Shown here piece after piece: positions 1 to 8,890 of a stretch of DNA of 54,587 nt (its first letter is position 1; each line of letters starts with the position of its first letter). A model generated the notes under the pieces. It ran no database searches. It saw nothing but the letters and a program-made list of their open reading frames with translations, and had not been told where the DNA came from. Made by a program: the position numbers and the translations under genes. This DNA comes from Chitinophagaceae bacterium (GTDB taxonomy: Bacteria; Bacteroidota; Bacteroidia; Chitinophagales; Chitinophagaceae), in contig JAFBAN010000073.1 in NCBI GenBank assembly GCA_019247775.1, positions 1-54,587 on the forward strand, given 5' to 3'.

Positions 1-92
1 ACGCAAAGACGCAAAGACGCAATGACACGCAAGGATTTTATCGGCGGATCTTCGCGCGCCTTTGCGCCCTGGCGCCTTGGCGGTAAAACATT
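1..92. repeat. Octad-class intergenic repeat, cut by the window edge
   Basis: Tandem 8-nt words (ACGCAAAG twice, then ACGCAATG) are followed by a facing arm with TTTGCGCC and GGCGGTAAAA. The two halves form an imperfect inverted repeat whose outer part lies outside the window. It ends about 18 bases from the stop codon of the minus-strand GH5-like gene. It belongs to the same family as the elements near 5.8, 11.2, 29.1, 40.6, 45.1, 50.1 and 52.3 kb. Confidence 0.6.
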
Positions 93-109
93 TTATTCCC
101 GAAAAATAC

Positions 110-1201
110 TCATTTCTTCTCCCGCTGCTGCATTGTTATCTTCCGGATCAGGTCTACTTCATCCTTCAAATACGGCGATCCATCCTTCCGGAAAATATCA
201 TGGAACCAGACCTTCGGTTCACTGCCATCGGGCATCGGCGTATCCCAGGCATAGATCGTATTGGTCTTGCCGCTTACAAAACCCCAGTTGATCGCACCCA
301 CATTTTCTTTCGCCAGCAAAGGCATGATATTATCGAAGCGGCTGTTCCTGATCCTCGCCATATATTCCGTGCAGATCACCGGCCGCCCAAAAGCTTTCAG
401 GAGCTGGATGATGCGCAGGTGCGCCGCCGGCTCATCGTAACAATGATATGTGATCACATCCGAATTGGTGGCCTGGAATGCATTCAGGTTTTCATAATCC
501 CATGCCCATAATCCGGCAGAGATCGGCTGATCGGGATTCACCGCCCGCGCCCACTCGAAAGTTTTGCGGAGCAAGGCCATCGACGAATCGCGCTTGCCGC
601 TGTTGCCGGGTTCATTGTACAGGTCCCAGAGCAGGATGCGTTTGTCGTGCGCGAAATGTTTCATCACATCCGTTACATACCGCCCGAGTTCGGGAAAGCG
701 ATTGGGATCTGCAGAAGCTGGCTGACCAGGATCCTGCATCCATCCTGAATTGTGTATGCCCGGTTTGGGATCGGGCTGTTTACCGGGCTTCGGTACTTTA
801 TTCCACACATCATCGAAAAATACAAACATGGGTTCAATGCCGTGCTTACTGGCGATGGAAAGGAACTGATCTACGCGTTTCTTAAACCCTTCCGGGTCCT
901 GTTTCCAGGCAACACTGTGCAGGAATACACGCATGGTATTGAAACCGATCTGCTGGGCCCAGCCTAGCTCCTTATCGATCGTTGCGGGATCGAAGGTCTC
1001 GGCCTGCCACATCTCGAGCTGGTTGATAGCGGTTGAAGGAATATAATCCGCGCCAGCCAGCCATGCATGCTGGCGATACCAGGCATTGGCCTTTTCGATA
1101 GACCAGGGCTGGCCAACGATCGATTGCGCCGTTACAGCAAAGTTCAGGCAAACGGAAAGGATCAGGATGACAAAAGATCTCAGGTGCTTGTTTGTTTTCA
1201 T
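110..1201 (-). CDS. Exported GH5-like (clan GH-A) glycoside hydrolase
   Basis: A 363-residue protein with a Sec signal peptide ending near AVTAQ (about residue 26). The body reads as a (beta/alpha)8 cellulase-type barrel: the acid/base motif LYNEPG places Glu197 after strand 4, and ICTEY places the nucleophile Glu279 after strand 7, the usual retaining clan GH-A arrangement. It probably cleaves beta-linked oligosaccharides in the periplasm; the exact family (GH5 or a relative annotated as cellulase or 1,4-beta-xylanase) cannot be fixed by eye. It is last in a four-gene minus-strand unit, 15 bases after the lyase gene. The stop lies next to a repeat at the window edge. Confidence 0.75.
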   Translation of the reverse strand: MKTNKHLRSFVILILSVCLNFAVTAQSIVGQPWSIEKANAWYRQHAWLAGADYIPSTAINQLEMWQAETFDPATIDKELGWAQQIGFNTMRVFLHSVAWKQDPEGFKKRVDQFLSIASKHGIEPMFVFFDDVWNKVPKPGKQPDPKPGIHNSGWMQDPGQPASADPNRFPELGRYVTDVMKHFAHDKRILLWDLYNEPGNSGKRDSSMALLRKTFEWARAVNPDQPISAGLWAWDYENLNAFQATNSDVITYHCYDEPAAHLRIIQLLKAFGRPVICTEYMARIRNSRFDNIMPLLAKENVGAINWGFVSGKTNTIYAWDTPMPDGSEPKVWFHDIFRKDGSPYLKDEVDLIRKITMQQREKK

Positions 1202-1216
1202 GTGTTCCTGTTGGTT

Positions 1217-3091
1217 TTATTTGGGCCAGTTGGCCAGTGGCAAAGATTTTTGTTTTATGGTACTCATCGCTTTCCCCGGCACCAGCAGCACTTCTATGGC
1301 AGCGGATGCATGTGCAGGAAGATGGAATTCAAAACCGACCAGGCTAGTGCCGGGGTTCGGTGCATCATAGTCATGTACCGGTGTAGTAGGCCAGTTCTTT
1401 ATCGTGACGGAAACCGGTGAACGCACCTCCAGCTGCATCGTTTTTCCATTCTTGCTGAAATTGATCGTATGATCGTCGATAACCGTAACAACCGCCGCAG
1501 TGGCCATGGTCCACCTGATAGTAGCTTCCGTTGCGGTTTCCAGCTCGTCGCGAACGATCACATAAGAATGGTCAACAAGTGCAATACCGCGCTTCGCCGC
1601 ACTGAGCTGGTCTTTATACAGCTCCGGCATTTCAACTATCGCATTCATGAACGCAGGCGTTTTTGAAAAAGAACTGATCCGGCCCTTTCCATCTACCCGT
1701 TGCAGGCTATCGTTTACAGTAAGTGTATTGTGCGCAAAATTATTGTACCTGAATACCTGCCAGCGCTGCGAATTCTGCTTCATATTCCAGAGATCAACAC
1801 CCTTCGATTCCAGGCTTTCATAGTTCTGCATACCAAAGTCCATCGCCCACCGAACGCCCTCCGCATCCATCACAAAGGAACCCACATCCATATGCGCATG
1901 ATTGGTGGAAGGTGAACCGCCCTTGAAACCAATAAAAGTTGCAGTATCCGTCCAGGAACTGCGCATCAGGGCTACAGGGTTCTTTCCCGCGCCTACCCAG
2001 ATCGTTTCCTTCGGAGCAGTGATCGCTTTCAAGGGGATTCCCTTGCCCCAGATCATGATCGCCGGCAATAAGGTATTGCCGAGATAGTGACGCGACTCCG
2101 CCGCACTCATTCTGCCGCGTTCCATCCAGAGCAGGCTGGGATCATTCTCCCTTGCCGCAAACCAGAACATGGCCGGATGCAATTCCTCACCGCCGCCGGC
2201 ATCAAAAAAATTAAAGGCATTGTGCGAAGGGCCAGCCATATTCTCGAGGAACCTGGCAGTCTTCAAAAAATTATCCATCCCTTTCAGACCAAGATCCCTG
2301 CCCAATGCTTTTTCAAGTGCGCTCAACATCATTACATTGTAGCTGGTGCCATAGCCCCAGTAATTATATCCTTCGGGATAGCCGCCATCGGGACCATATT
2401 CCTGCATCGGCAGCTCAACGGATTGAACGGCGCGGTTGATGATATTCCTGGCCAGTTCCGGCTCATCCTCATACACCGCCAGAGCGCCATAACTCATGCC
2501 GCCATTGCAGACCTGGTTCCAGTTATGAGACGCCTTCAGCCAGCTGTTGTACTGCGGCTCGAGCGAAGGCTTCAATCCTTTTTCAACGATCGCCTGCCGG
2601 ATCCCCGCCCGCGAAAACGGATTCAATGCATCATACAACCAATCATACCCGATCGAAACAGCAAGCGTCATCTCCGCCACATCGAGAAAATGCGTCGGGT
2701 TCCAGTCGCTGAAAGCGCACACTGCGAGCAGTTCTTTTTCGGCGCGCGCCAAATATTTTGGGTCATGCTCCATCCGCCAGGCATAAGAAAGGAAAAACAC
2801 CCTGCGCAGGCATTCCCTTGATTTGTCCAGCAATCGCCTGCCGATCTTCACATGCTCTACCGGCGGCCGGTTCAGCATCGAATCGCATTCGCGCAGAATA
2901 GAGCGATGCATCGAAAGCCAGGTCTCATCCGAAGCGATCGTTGCAGTTATCTGGCTTTCTTCGCCACGCAATAACAAGATCCTCGGATGCGAAGGCAGCC
3001 TGGTATCCGGCTTCAGGATCTCCTGCGCCCTCAGCTGCTGTAAGCCGCCGAGCGCAATCAACAATGTGAACTTTATAAGAATCCTATGCAT
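1217..3091 (-). CDS. Heparinase II/III-family polysaccharide lyase
   Basis: A 624-residue exported protein with a signal peptide ending at LRAQ. An alpha-toroid first half (about 50-350) carries SHNWNQVCNGG near 188-198 and GGYPEGYNYWGYG near 236-248, where the family places its Asn/His and Tyr catalytic residues. The second half (about 370-600) is the heparinase II/III-like beta-sandwich, with NHAHMDVGSF at 397-406, a metal or catalytic His motif. Such lyases cut uronic-acid-containing polymers by beta-elimination and leave a 4,5-unsaturated uronosyl end, the substrate of the GH88 enzyme encoded at 26.8 kb. It starts 3 bases after the GH78 gene, so the two are coupled. The substrate is inferred, not seen. 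Confidence 0.75.
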   Translation of the reverse strand: MHRILIKFTLLIALGGLQQLRAQEILKPDTRLPSHPRILLLRGEESQITATIASDETWLSMHRSILRECDSMLNRPPVEHVKIGRRLLDKSRECLRRVFFLSYAWRMEHDPKYLARAEKELLAVCAFSDWNPTHFLDVAEMTLAVSIGYDWLYDALNPFSRAGIRQAIVEKGLKPSLEPQYNSWLKASHNWNQVCNGGMSYGALAVYEDEPELARNIINRAVQSVELPMQEYGPDGGYPEGYNYWGYGTSYNVMMLSALEKALGRDLGLKGMDNFLKTARFLENMAGPSHNAFNFFDAGGGEELHPAMFWFAARENDPSLLWMERGRMSAAESRHYLGNTLLPAIMIWGKGIPLKAITAPKETIWVGAGKNPVALMRSSWTDTATFIGFKGGSPSTNHAHMDVGSFVMDAEGVRWAMDFGMQNYESLESKGVDLWNMKQNSQRWQVFRYNNFAHNTLTVNDSLQRVDGKGRISSFSKTPAFMNAIVEMPELYKDQLSAAKRGIALVDHSYVIVRDELETATEATIRWTMATAAVVTVIDDHTINFSKNGKTMQLEVRSPVSVTIKNWPTTPVHDYDAPNPGTSLVGFEFHLPAHASAAIEVLLVPGKAMSTIKQKSLPLANWPK

Positions 3092-3094
3092 CCA

Positions 3095-5794
3095 TTATTT
3101 ATTGATGATAAAATGATAGTCGCCCGAGCCTTTTGAAAATACGATGTACTCTCCTTCTTTAAATGTCTTATCCGTCTCCAGTGCGCGACCAGACTCCGTG
3201 ATCGAGTCCTTTGACTTTGCGGGGAGGTAAATTGTAGCGCTGGTATTTGAAGGGATCGAAATCTCAACCAATATCCTGTTGTCTTCTACTTTCCACGAGC
3301 TGCTCAATGCGCCGTAATAAGTCTGCAGTGTGGCCGACGCGCTCGTAAATCCGCCGCCGATATGGGGCTGTATGCGGATATGCTTATATCCAGGTCCATC
3401 TTCATAAGTGTCGAGCCCAACCATTACCCGGTACATCCAGTCGCCGATAGCGCCATAGGAATAGTGATTGTACGAATTCATAGACGGCACCTGGAATGAA
3501 CCGTCGGGCTTGATGCCATCCCAACGCTCCCAGATGGTGGTGGCGCCCATTTTTACCGGGTATAACCACGATGGATATTTTTCCTGCAGCAATAAATTAT
3601 AAGCGATATCGGTATAGCCGAACCGGGTAAGCACATGACAGAGATAAGGCGTGCCGAGAAAACCGGTGGTGAGGTGATTGCCATAACTTTTGATATTATC
3701 CGCCAGCCTCGCCGCAGCCTGGTCGCGCAAAGCCAGTGGCAGCATATCGAAATTGAGCGCGAGCACATAGGCGGTTTGCGTGCCCGATACCAGCCTGCCG
3801 TTTGGCGTCATGTACTCACGTAAAAAAGCGCCTTTGATATTTTCCAGCAGGGTTTCATACATAGCAGCTTCTTCCGTTTTGCCCAATACTTTGGCCGCAT
3901 TGATGACCAGCTGCGTAGACTGCGCATAAAAGCATTGTGCGATCAGGTATTTATCGGTAACCGCCGCCCTGCCATCATTATCATCATCCGGACGATAAAA
4001 TAACCAGTCGCCGAAATGAAACCCTTTGTTCCAGAGATCGTTCGTACTGTTGGCCTGCATATAACCCACCCAGGCTTTCATACTGGGATACTGGTTCTCC
4101 AGTATTTTCTTATCGCCGTAAGCCAGGTACATATTCCATGGAATGATCGTGGCCACATCAGCCCAGCCCGCCGAACCACCCGCATTCGGCCCCAGCACAT
4201 TGGGCACAACAAAGGGCACGCTTCCATTCGGCTGCTGATCGGCTGCCACGTCCTGCAGCCATTTGAAAAAGAAATTATGCACGTTCATGTTGAAAGCCGC
4301 GGTGCGCGAGAACACCTGCGCATCGCCTGTCCAGCCAAGCCGCTCATCGCGTTGCGGACAATCGGTAGGTACATCCAGGAAATTGCCTTTCTGCCCCCAT
4401 TGGATATTATGCTGCAGTTGGTTCACGAGCGGATTGGACGAACTAAAGCTGCCGCTCTGCGGCATATCCGAATAGAGGGCAATGGCCGTGAAATTCTCAG
4501 GCTTCAATTCACCCGGATAGCCCTGCAATCTGATGTATTGAAATCCATGCCAGGTAAAATGAGGCTCGAATACCTCTTCTTCTCCTCCCTTGAGCACATA
4601 TACATCCTGCGCTTTGGCGGCGCGCAGATTGGTGGTGTAAAAGTTTCCGGTCTTATCCAGTACTTCCGAATGCGATACCACGATACTGTCGCCGGCATTG
4701 CCCCTTACTTTGATCCGCACCCAACCCACCAGATTCTGGCCGAAATCGATTACCTGTTCGCCTTTCGGGGTTTTGATGATCCGCACCGGCTTGAATGTTT
4801 CGTGCTTTTTTACCGGTTCATTGTACGTGGCGATCAGGGTATTGAAGGGATGAACAGTTTCTTTAACGCCGCTCCACGCGGAATCGTTGTAACCGGGCAA
4901 TAGCCAATCCTTTTTTTCTTCGCGGGCATCGATGGTCTCGCCATTGTATATTTCCGAATAACGGATAGGACCGGTGGAAGACTTCCAGTACTCATTGCTA
5001 ATGATCGATTCGCTGCTGCCGTCGGTGTAACTGATATCCACCTGCATCAGCAACGCAATATCTTTCCCGTACACATCATGATTATTCGAAAACCCGATGA
5101 TGCCGCGGTACCAGCCATTTCCCAGCGCCACACCTATCGCATTCTTTCCCGCGCCGATCAAGCCCGTTACATCGTACACCTGGTATTGAAGGCGTTTTTG
5201 GTATGCGGTCCAGCCCGGGGTCAGGTAATCATCGCCAACCCGTTTGCCATTGATCCATGCCTCGTACAAGCCATGCGCAGTAATGTAAGCTGTAGCCGAT
5301 TGCACCTTCTTATCTACCGTAAACAATTTCCGGAACAGAGGGCTCGGACGCATCACACTGTCTTCTGTATACCCTGGCTCTATCCATTTCGCTTTCCAGT
5401 CGGTCGAATTCAGCAGCGCCATCTGGAAAAATGCGGTATCGCTTTTAAGCTGCTGCCCATGGTTATCCCAGACTTGTACCTGCCAACGGTATTTTCTTCC
5501 GCTCTGTAATGCTGGGCCGGCATACGTAACATACACCGATTGATCAGAGACCTGACGGCCGGAATTCCAGACCGGTTGCTGCGGCTTAGCAGCATCGAAT
5601 ACATGGACCTCGTAGGCCGTCTGCAAAGTGTTACGCTGATCGCTTTTCAACTGCCAGGAGAAGCGGGGATTGATCACGTCGAGCCCGATGGGATCGGGCT
5701 TATTTTCGGTGAGAAGGTGTTGCACACTGGTTTGTGCAGACGAATTATTTATCCATACTGTTCCTGTCAATAGCAAGACATAGATTTTCTTCAT
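3095..5794 (-). CDS. GH78 alpha-L-rhamnosidase
   Basis: 899 residues from the ATG at 5794, which opens a clean signal peptide (MKKIYVLLLTG...SSAQ). A longer reading from 5854 would translate the repeat at 5807-5853 and is rejected. The order is an Ig-like N domain (about 25-120), a carbohydrate-binding Bac_rhamnosid_N region (about 150-320), a linker beta-sandwich, then the (alpha/alpha)6 catalytic domain with DCPQRDERLGWTGD (the conserved acidic cluster containing the general acid) and TTIWERWDG near its end, and a C-terminal beta-sandwich. It releases terminal alpha-L-rhamnose in the periplasm and would feed the rhaT-rhaD-rhaM-rhaI-kinase operon at 34-40 kb. Second gene of the operon starting at 6779. 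Confidence 0.92.
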   Translation of the reverse strand: MKKIYVLLLTGTVWINNSSAQTSVQHLLTENKPDPIGLDVINPRFSWQLKSDQRNTLQTAYEVHVFDAAKPQQPVWNSGRQVSDQSVYVTYAGPALQSGRKYRWQVQVWDNHGQQLKSDTAFFQMALLNSTDWKAKWIEPGYTEDSVMRPSPLFRKLFTVDKKVQSATAYITAHGLYEAWINGKRVGDDYLTPGWTAYQKRLQYQVYDVTGLIGAGKNAIGVALGNGWYRGIIGFSNNHDVYGKDIALLMQVDISYTDGSSESIISNEYWKSSTGPIRYSEIYNGETIDAREEKKDWLLPGYNDSAWSGVKETVHPFNTLIATYNEPVKKHETFKPVRIIKTPKGEQVIDFGQNLVGWVRIKVRGNAGDSIVVSHSEVLDKTGNFYTTNLRAAKAQDVYVLKGGEEEVFEPHFTWHGFQYIRLQGYPGELKPENFTAIALYSDMPQSGSFSSSNPLVNQLQHNIQWGQKGNFLDVPTDCPQRDERLGWTGDAQVFSRTAAFNMNVHNFFFKWLQDVAADQQPNGSVPFVVPNVLGPNAGGSAGWADVATIIPWNMYLAYGDKKILENQYPSMKAWVGYMQANSTNDLWNKGFHFGDWLFYRPDDDNDGRAAVTDKYLIAQCFYAQSTQLVINAAKVLGKTEEAAMYETLLENIKGAFLREYMTPNGRLVSGTQTAYVLALNFDMLPLALRDQAAARLADNIKSYGNHLTTGFLGTPYLCHVLTRFGYTDIAYNLLLQEKYPSWLYPVKMGATTIWERWDGIKPDGSFQVPSMNSYNHYSYGAIGDWMYRVMVGLDTYEDGPGYKHIRIQPHIGGGFTSASATLQTYYGALSSSWKVEDNRILVEISIPSNTSATIYLPAKSKDSITESGRALETDKTFKEGEYIVFSKGSGDYHFIINK

Positions 5795-5806
5795 GGCAGT
5801 AGTTTT

Positions 5807-5853
5807 CCTCCGCGTCTCTGCGCCTCTGCGGTAAAAAAAAGCGCAGAGGCGCA
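5807..5853. repeat. Octad-class repeat forming a strong hairpin
   Basis: Octads CCTCCGCG, TCTCTGCG, CCTCTGCG lead to GGTAAA. TGCGCCTCTGCG (5819-5830) and its exact complement (5842-5853) make a 12-bp stem around an 11-nt A-rich loop. It lies in the 64-base gap between the TIM-barrel gene stop and the GH78 start, so it would be transcribed within the operon and could act as an attenuator or an mRNA processing/stability element. Confidence 0.6.
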
Positions 5854-5858
5854 TAGAT

Positions 5859-6779
5859 TTAGAAATTGTCGGCGTCGCGATAAGCCTGGATCAAGGCGAG
5901 TTCTCCTTCTTTGCCGGGCTTTGCGTTCCCATGCTCCATGCCCAATACACCGGTATAGCCTTTGGCATGGATATGTTTGAAAATATTATGGTAATTCATC
6001 TCACCCGTTCCAGGTTCTTTGCGCCCGGGGTTATCACCGATCTGGAAATAGCCGATCTCATCCCAAGCCTTGTCGATATTCGCGATCATATTGCCCTCAT
6101 TGCGCTGCATATGGTACATATCGAACAATATTTTGCAGGACGGACTATTCACCGCTTTGCAGATGGCATAGGTCTGCGAAGAGAGCCGCAGAAAAAGTTC
6201 GGGCGTATCACTCAATGGTTCCATTACCATCACCAGTCCATGCGGTTCGAATATCTCCGCGCCGCGGCGCATGAATTCGATCACATTGGCGGTCTGGAAT
6301 CCGTCGGGTAAAGTACGATCATAGTTTCCCGGCACCACGGTCATCCATTTGGCATTGCAGCGTTTGGCCACTTCAACAGCGGTCTTACAATACTGGATGA
6401 ATTTATCCTTCCATTCCTGCTTGCCGCTGGTCATGGAGATCTGCAGCGGCCATTTATCGAATTCCACCACGAATACCCCCATGGTCATCCCCAGTTTGGC
6501 GAGCGCATCACCTATGCGCTGCTGTTCTGCCGGTGTGCGGCTCATCATGCCATTGTCTTCGATGGCGCGAAAGCCCATGCTGTGCGCAAATTTGATCTGC
6601 TCTACAAAATCATCGCCCGCATGGTTTTTGAACATCCCTGCATGAATGCCGTAATTACACTGGAAAGGTTTGGCATCTTCGGGCCGGAATGTTTTTGCCT
6701 GACTGGCAAAACCGCCGGTTGCGGCCACCAGTGAACCGCCTGCGAGTAAACCCTGTTGCATAAATTTTCTCCGTTGCAT
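5859..6779 (-). CDS. Tat-exported TIM-barrel sugar isomerase/hydratase (hydroxypyruvate isomerase-like)
   Basis: 306 residues with an N-terminal Tat-type signal (RRKFMQQG followed by a hydrophobic run to about residue 28). The body is an AP_endonuc_2-type xylose-isomerase-like barrel: MGFRAIEDNGMM, VMEPLSD, FDMYHMQRNEGN, FQIGDNPGRKEPGTGE and LGMEHG supply the conserved Glu/Asp/His metal ligands typical of Hyi-type enzymes. Members of this superfamily isomerise or epimerise sugars, and related proteins hydrate 3-keto-2-hydroxyglucal intermediates in the oxidative glycan pathway. Given export and nearby DUF1080 and Gfo/Idh/MocA genes, the latter is an attractive but unproven role. First gene of the minus-strand unit, divergent from apbE. 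Confidence 0.72.
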   Translation of the reverse strand: MQRRKFMQQGLLAGGSLVAATGGFASQAKTFRPEDAKPFQCNYGIHAGMFKNHAGDDFVEQIKFAHSMGFRAIEDNGMMSRTPAEQQRIGDALAKLGMTMGVFVVEFDKWPLQISMTSGKQEWKDKFIQYCKTAVEVAKRCNAKWMTVVPGNYDRTLPDGFQTANVIEFMRRGAEIFEPHGLVMVMEPLSDTPELFLRLSSQTYAICKAVNSPSCKILFDMYHMQRNEGNMIANIDKAWDEIGYFQIGDNPGRKEPGTGEMNYHNIFKHIHAKGYTGVLGMEHGNAKPGKEGELALIQAYRDADNF

Positions 6780-6831
6780 CTGAAGTGGTATTTGTCGTTA
6801 AATTTACTGATATCAATGTATAAAAAAACAA
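6774..6831. promoter_or_regulatory. Candidate bidirectional promoter with a shared palindromic -7 element
   Basis: TAAATTTA at 6799-6806 is its own complement and fits the Bacteroidota -7 pattern TAnnTTT(G) on both strands. A TTG at 6774-6776 on the plus strand and one at 6831-6829 on the minus strand each lie 22 nt away, so both divergent genes (TIM-barrel and apbE) could share it. The apbE leader would be only a few bases. A pattern match only. Confidence 0.35.
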
Positions 6832-7835
6832 GTTTATACCGCTGCCTGCCAATCATTGCCGGGTTTCTTCTGTATAATGGAACGATCAATGCGCAACCCA
6901 GGAAATTCCACTTTTCTCAACAGAAAATGGGTTCTCCGTTCAACCTGGTGCTGGTGGCGGAGGATTCTGTGTTTGCGGAGCGCATAGCCGGTAAGTGTTT
7001 CAGGTTGGTCGACGAGCTGAACGCTCTTTTCAGCGACTACGATTCCAGCAGTCAACTTACGCATGTCAACGGCACAGCAGGTCTGAACACGTTGGTTTCT
7101 GTTTCGAAACCGCTCTGGGATATTATTGTTCGCAGCCAGATTGCATACCGGGAAAGCCACGGTGCTTTTGATATTACAGTCGGGGCACTGAGCAGGATCT
7201 GGCGTGAGGCCCGCAAACAAAAGCTGTTCCCTGCCGATAGTATCATCTCCCGGAGCCTTCGGCAATCCGGTTTCGCCAAACTTGTTCTCGATACGGCGTA
7301 TCATGCCCTGCATCTTCCGGCAGGCATGCAACTCGATCTGGGTGGCATCGCCAAAGGTTATGCGGCACAGGCGGTGATCGATTACCTGCGGCAGCAGGGC
7401 ATCAAGAGTGCACTTGCCGATGCCGGAGGCGATATGGCAATGAGTGACCCACCGCCAGGCGCAAAGGGCTGGACCATCGGGATCAATGTTCCCGAAACCA
7501 CCGATGAACTGCTCAATAAAAGGCTGTTATTGCAGAATATGGCCGTAGCTACTTCGGGCGATGCATACCAGTATATGGAACACGCCGGTAAAAAATACTC
7601 TCATATCATCGATCCGCGAACGGGTTACGGTATCACATCACAGCGCAACGTGACCGTTATCGCCAAAGACGGCGCCACTGCCGATTGGCTCGCCACCGCC
7701 TGCAGTATCCTCCCCATCGACCAGGCAAAAGCGCTTGCCGCTCATGAGCATGCCGAGGTACTGATCGCTGAAATGGTTAATAACCGCATTGTATTCCATA
7801 TGACGGAACGATTCGATTCCTTCTGGAAAAAATAG
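6816..7835 (+). CDS. apbE: FAD:protein FMN transferase (ApbE)
   Basis: 339 residues from the ATG at 6816, which directly opens a signal peptide (MYKKTSLYRC...INAQ). An ATG 60 bases upstream would overlap the divergent gene and hide the signal. Family motifs are present: LDLGGIAKGYAAQ, LADAGGDM, HIIDPRTGYG and the metal-binding ATADWLATA. ApbE moves FMN from FAD onto Thr/Ser of periplasmic or membrane flavoproteins. No FMN_bind target is encoded in this window, so its client is elsewhere or unrecognised. It heads a plus-strand series of exported genes up to 12 kb, but a 61-base gap separates it from the next gene. Confidence 0.9.
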   Translation: MYKKTSLYRCLPIIAGFLLYNGTINAQPRKFHFSQQKMGSPFNLVLVAEDSVFAERIAGKCFRLVDELNALFSDYDSSSQLTHVNGTAGLNTLVSVSKPLWDIIVRSQIAYRESHGAFDITVGALSRIWREARKQKLFPADSIISRSLRQSGFAKLVLDTAYHALHLPAGMQLDLGGIAKGYAAQAVIDYLRQQGIKSALADAGGDMAMSDPPPGAKGWTIGINVPETTDELLNKRLLLQNMAVATSGDAYQYMEHAGKKYSHIIDPRTGYGITSQRNVTVIAKDGATADWLATACSILPIDQAKALAAHEHAEVLIAEMVNNRIVFHMTERFDSFWKK

Positions 7836-7896
7836 TGTTGATCCGGCCAAAAAATCGGTTAAAATCCCCCGTGTCTATCGCAAAAAAACGCCTATC

Positions 7897-8871
7897 TTGA
7901 AACACGCTAAACAGCTTTCCGTGATCCGATCTGCTTTCCCTTTTCTTTGCTGCCTGATCAGCCTGTCCGGTCTCGCGCAATCGAAATATTTTGATCCTTA
8001 TGAACAGTCGGTCCCGGGAAGTCCGTTCCGTTTTAAAATGGTTCCGGTGCATGCGGGCAGTTTTATCATCGGCAGTCCTGCCGGTGAAAAAGGCCGCAGC
8101 GCCGATGAAGGTCCGCAGCAGAAATTAAGCGTTGCCGCATTCTGGATGGGCGCTTACGAAGTAACCCGCGACGAATTCGATGTGTTCCTCAAAGACGAGA
8201 GCACCAGTCAGAACTCAGATGTTGATGCCATCACGCGGCCCAGTCCGCAGTATATCGATTTCAGCTGGGGCATGGGCAAGGAGGGAGGTTATCCCGCAAA
8301 CAGCATGTCGCAATACGGCGCACTGATGTATTGTCGCTGGCTCTATAAAAAGACCGGTGTATTCTTCCGGCTGCCTACGGAAGCAGAGTGGGAATACGCC
8401 TGCAGGGCCGGCAGCAGCAGCGCTTATTTTTTTGGCAATGATGCTTCGAAGCTGGAGCAATACGCCTGGTATGAAAAGAACAGCGATGATAAATTCCATA
8501 AGGTAGGGCAGAAATCGGCGAACGCCTGGGGGCTATACGATATGCTGGGCAATGTAATGGAATGGACACTCGATCACTATGAAGCCAACCGGTATGCTTC
8601 GATGAGCAATGCATCACCCGCAACGGTGGCGAATCAGGAGCAGTATCCGAAGGCGCTGCGTGGCGGCGGATTTACCGAAACCGCGGAAGAGCTGCGCAGT
8701 GCACGGCGCTTCAGCTCAGATCCGTCGTGGAACAGGCGCGATCCGCAGATCCCGAAAAGCAAATGGTGGCTCACGGATGCAAGGCAGGTAGGGTTCAGAG
8801 TGGTGCGGCCCTTGGATCCTCCGCCGGCAGCAGAGATCGAAAAATTCTTCAACAATTACCTGGGTTTATAA
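7897..8871 (+). CDS. SUMF1/FGE-fold exported protein lacking the formylglycine-generating cysteines
   Basis: 324 residues if the TTG at 7897 is used; the in-frame GTG at 7921 also keeps the signal peptide (ends GLAQ) and may be the true start, because TATCTTG at 7894-7900 looks like a -7 element overlapping the TTG. The FGE-sulfatase domain is clear: AGSFIIGSP, GAYEVTRDEF, YCRWLY, FRLPTEAEWEYACRAG, GLYDMLGNVMEWT, LRGGGFTE and GFRVVRP. The region that holds the two active-site Cys in true FGE (after RGG) reads GFTETAEELRSARR here, without Cys. Sulfatase activation is therefore unlikely, and no sulfatase is encoded nearby. Its actual role is unknown; a structural or ligand-binding periplasmic function is possible. 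Confidence 0.8.
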   Translation: MKHAKQLSVIRSAFPFLCCLISLSGLAQSKYFDPYEQSVPGSPFRFKMVPVHAGSFIIGSPAGEKGRSADEGPQQKLSVAAFWMGAYEVTRDEFDVFLKDESTSQNSDVDAITRPSPQYIDFSWGMGKEGGYPANSMSQYGALMYCRWLYKKTGVFFRLPTEAEWEYACRAGSSSAYFFGNDASKLEQYAWYEKNSDDKFHKVGQKSANAWGLYDMLGNVMEWTLDHYEANRYASMSNASPATVANQEQYPKALRGGGFTETAEELRSARRFSSDPSWNRRDPQIPKSKWWLTDARQVGFRVVRPLDPPPAAEIEKFFNNYLGL

Positions 8872-8890
8872 ACTTTTTAAACATACCGTT

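Noticed and set aside
62-511. Overlapping plus-strand open frames at the left edge
   Set aside because: They lie opposite the GH5-like gene, have no recognisable domains and show shadow-frame composition.
5794-5854. N-terminal extension of the GH78 protein
   Set aside because: The extra 20 residues are a translation of the octad repeat; the signal peptide begins at the ATG at 5794.
7897-8871. Sulfatase-activating enzyme and hence a sulfated substrate such as ulvan
   Set aside because: Both catalytic cysteines are missing and no sulfatase gene is in the window.
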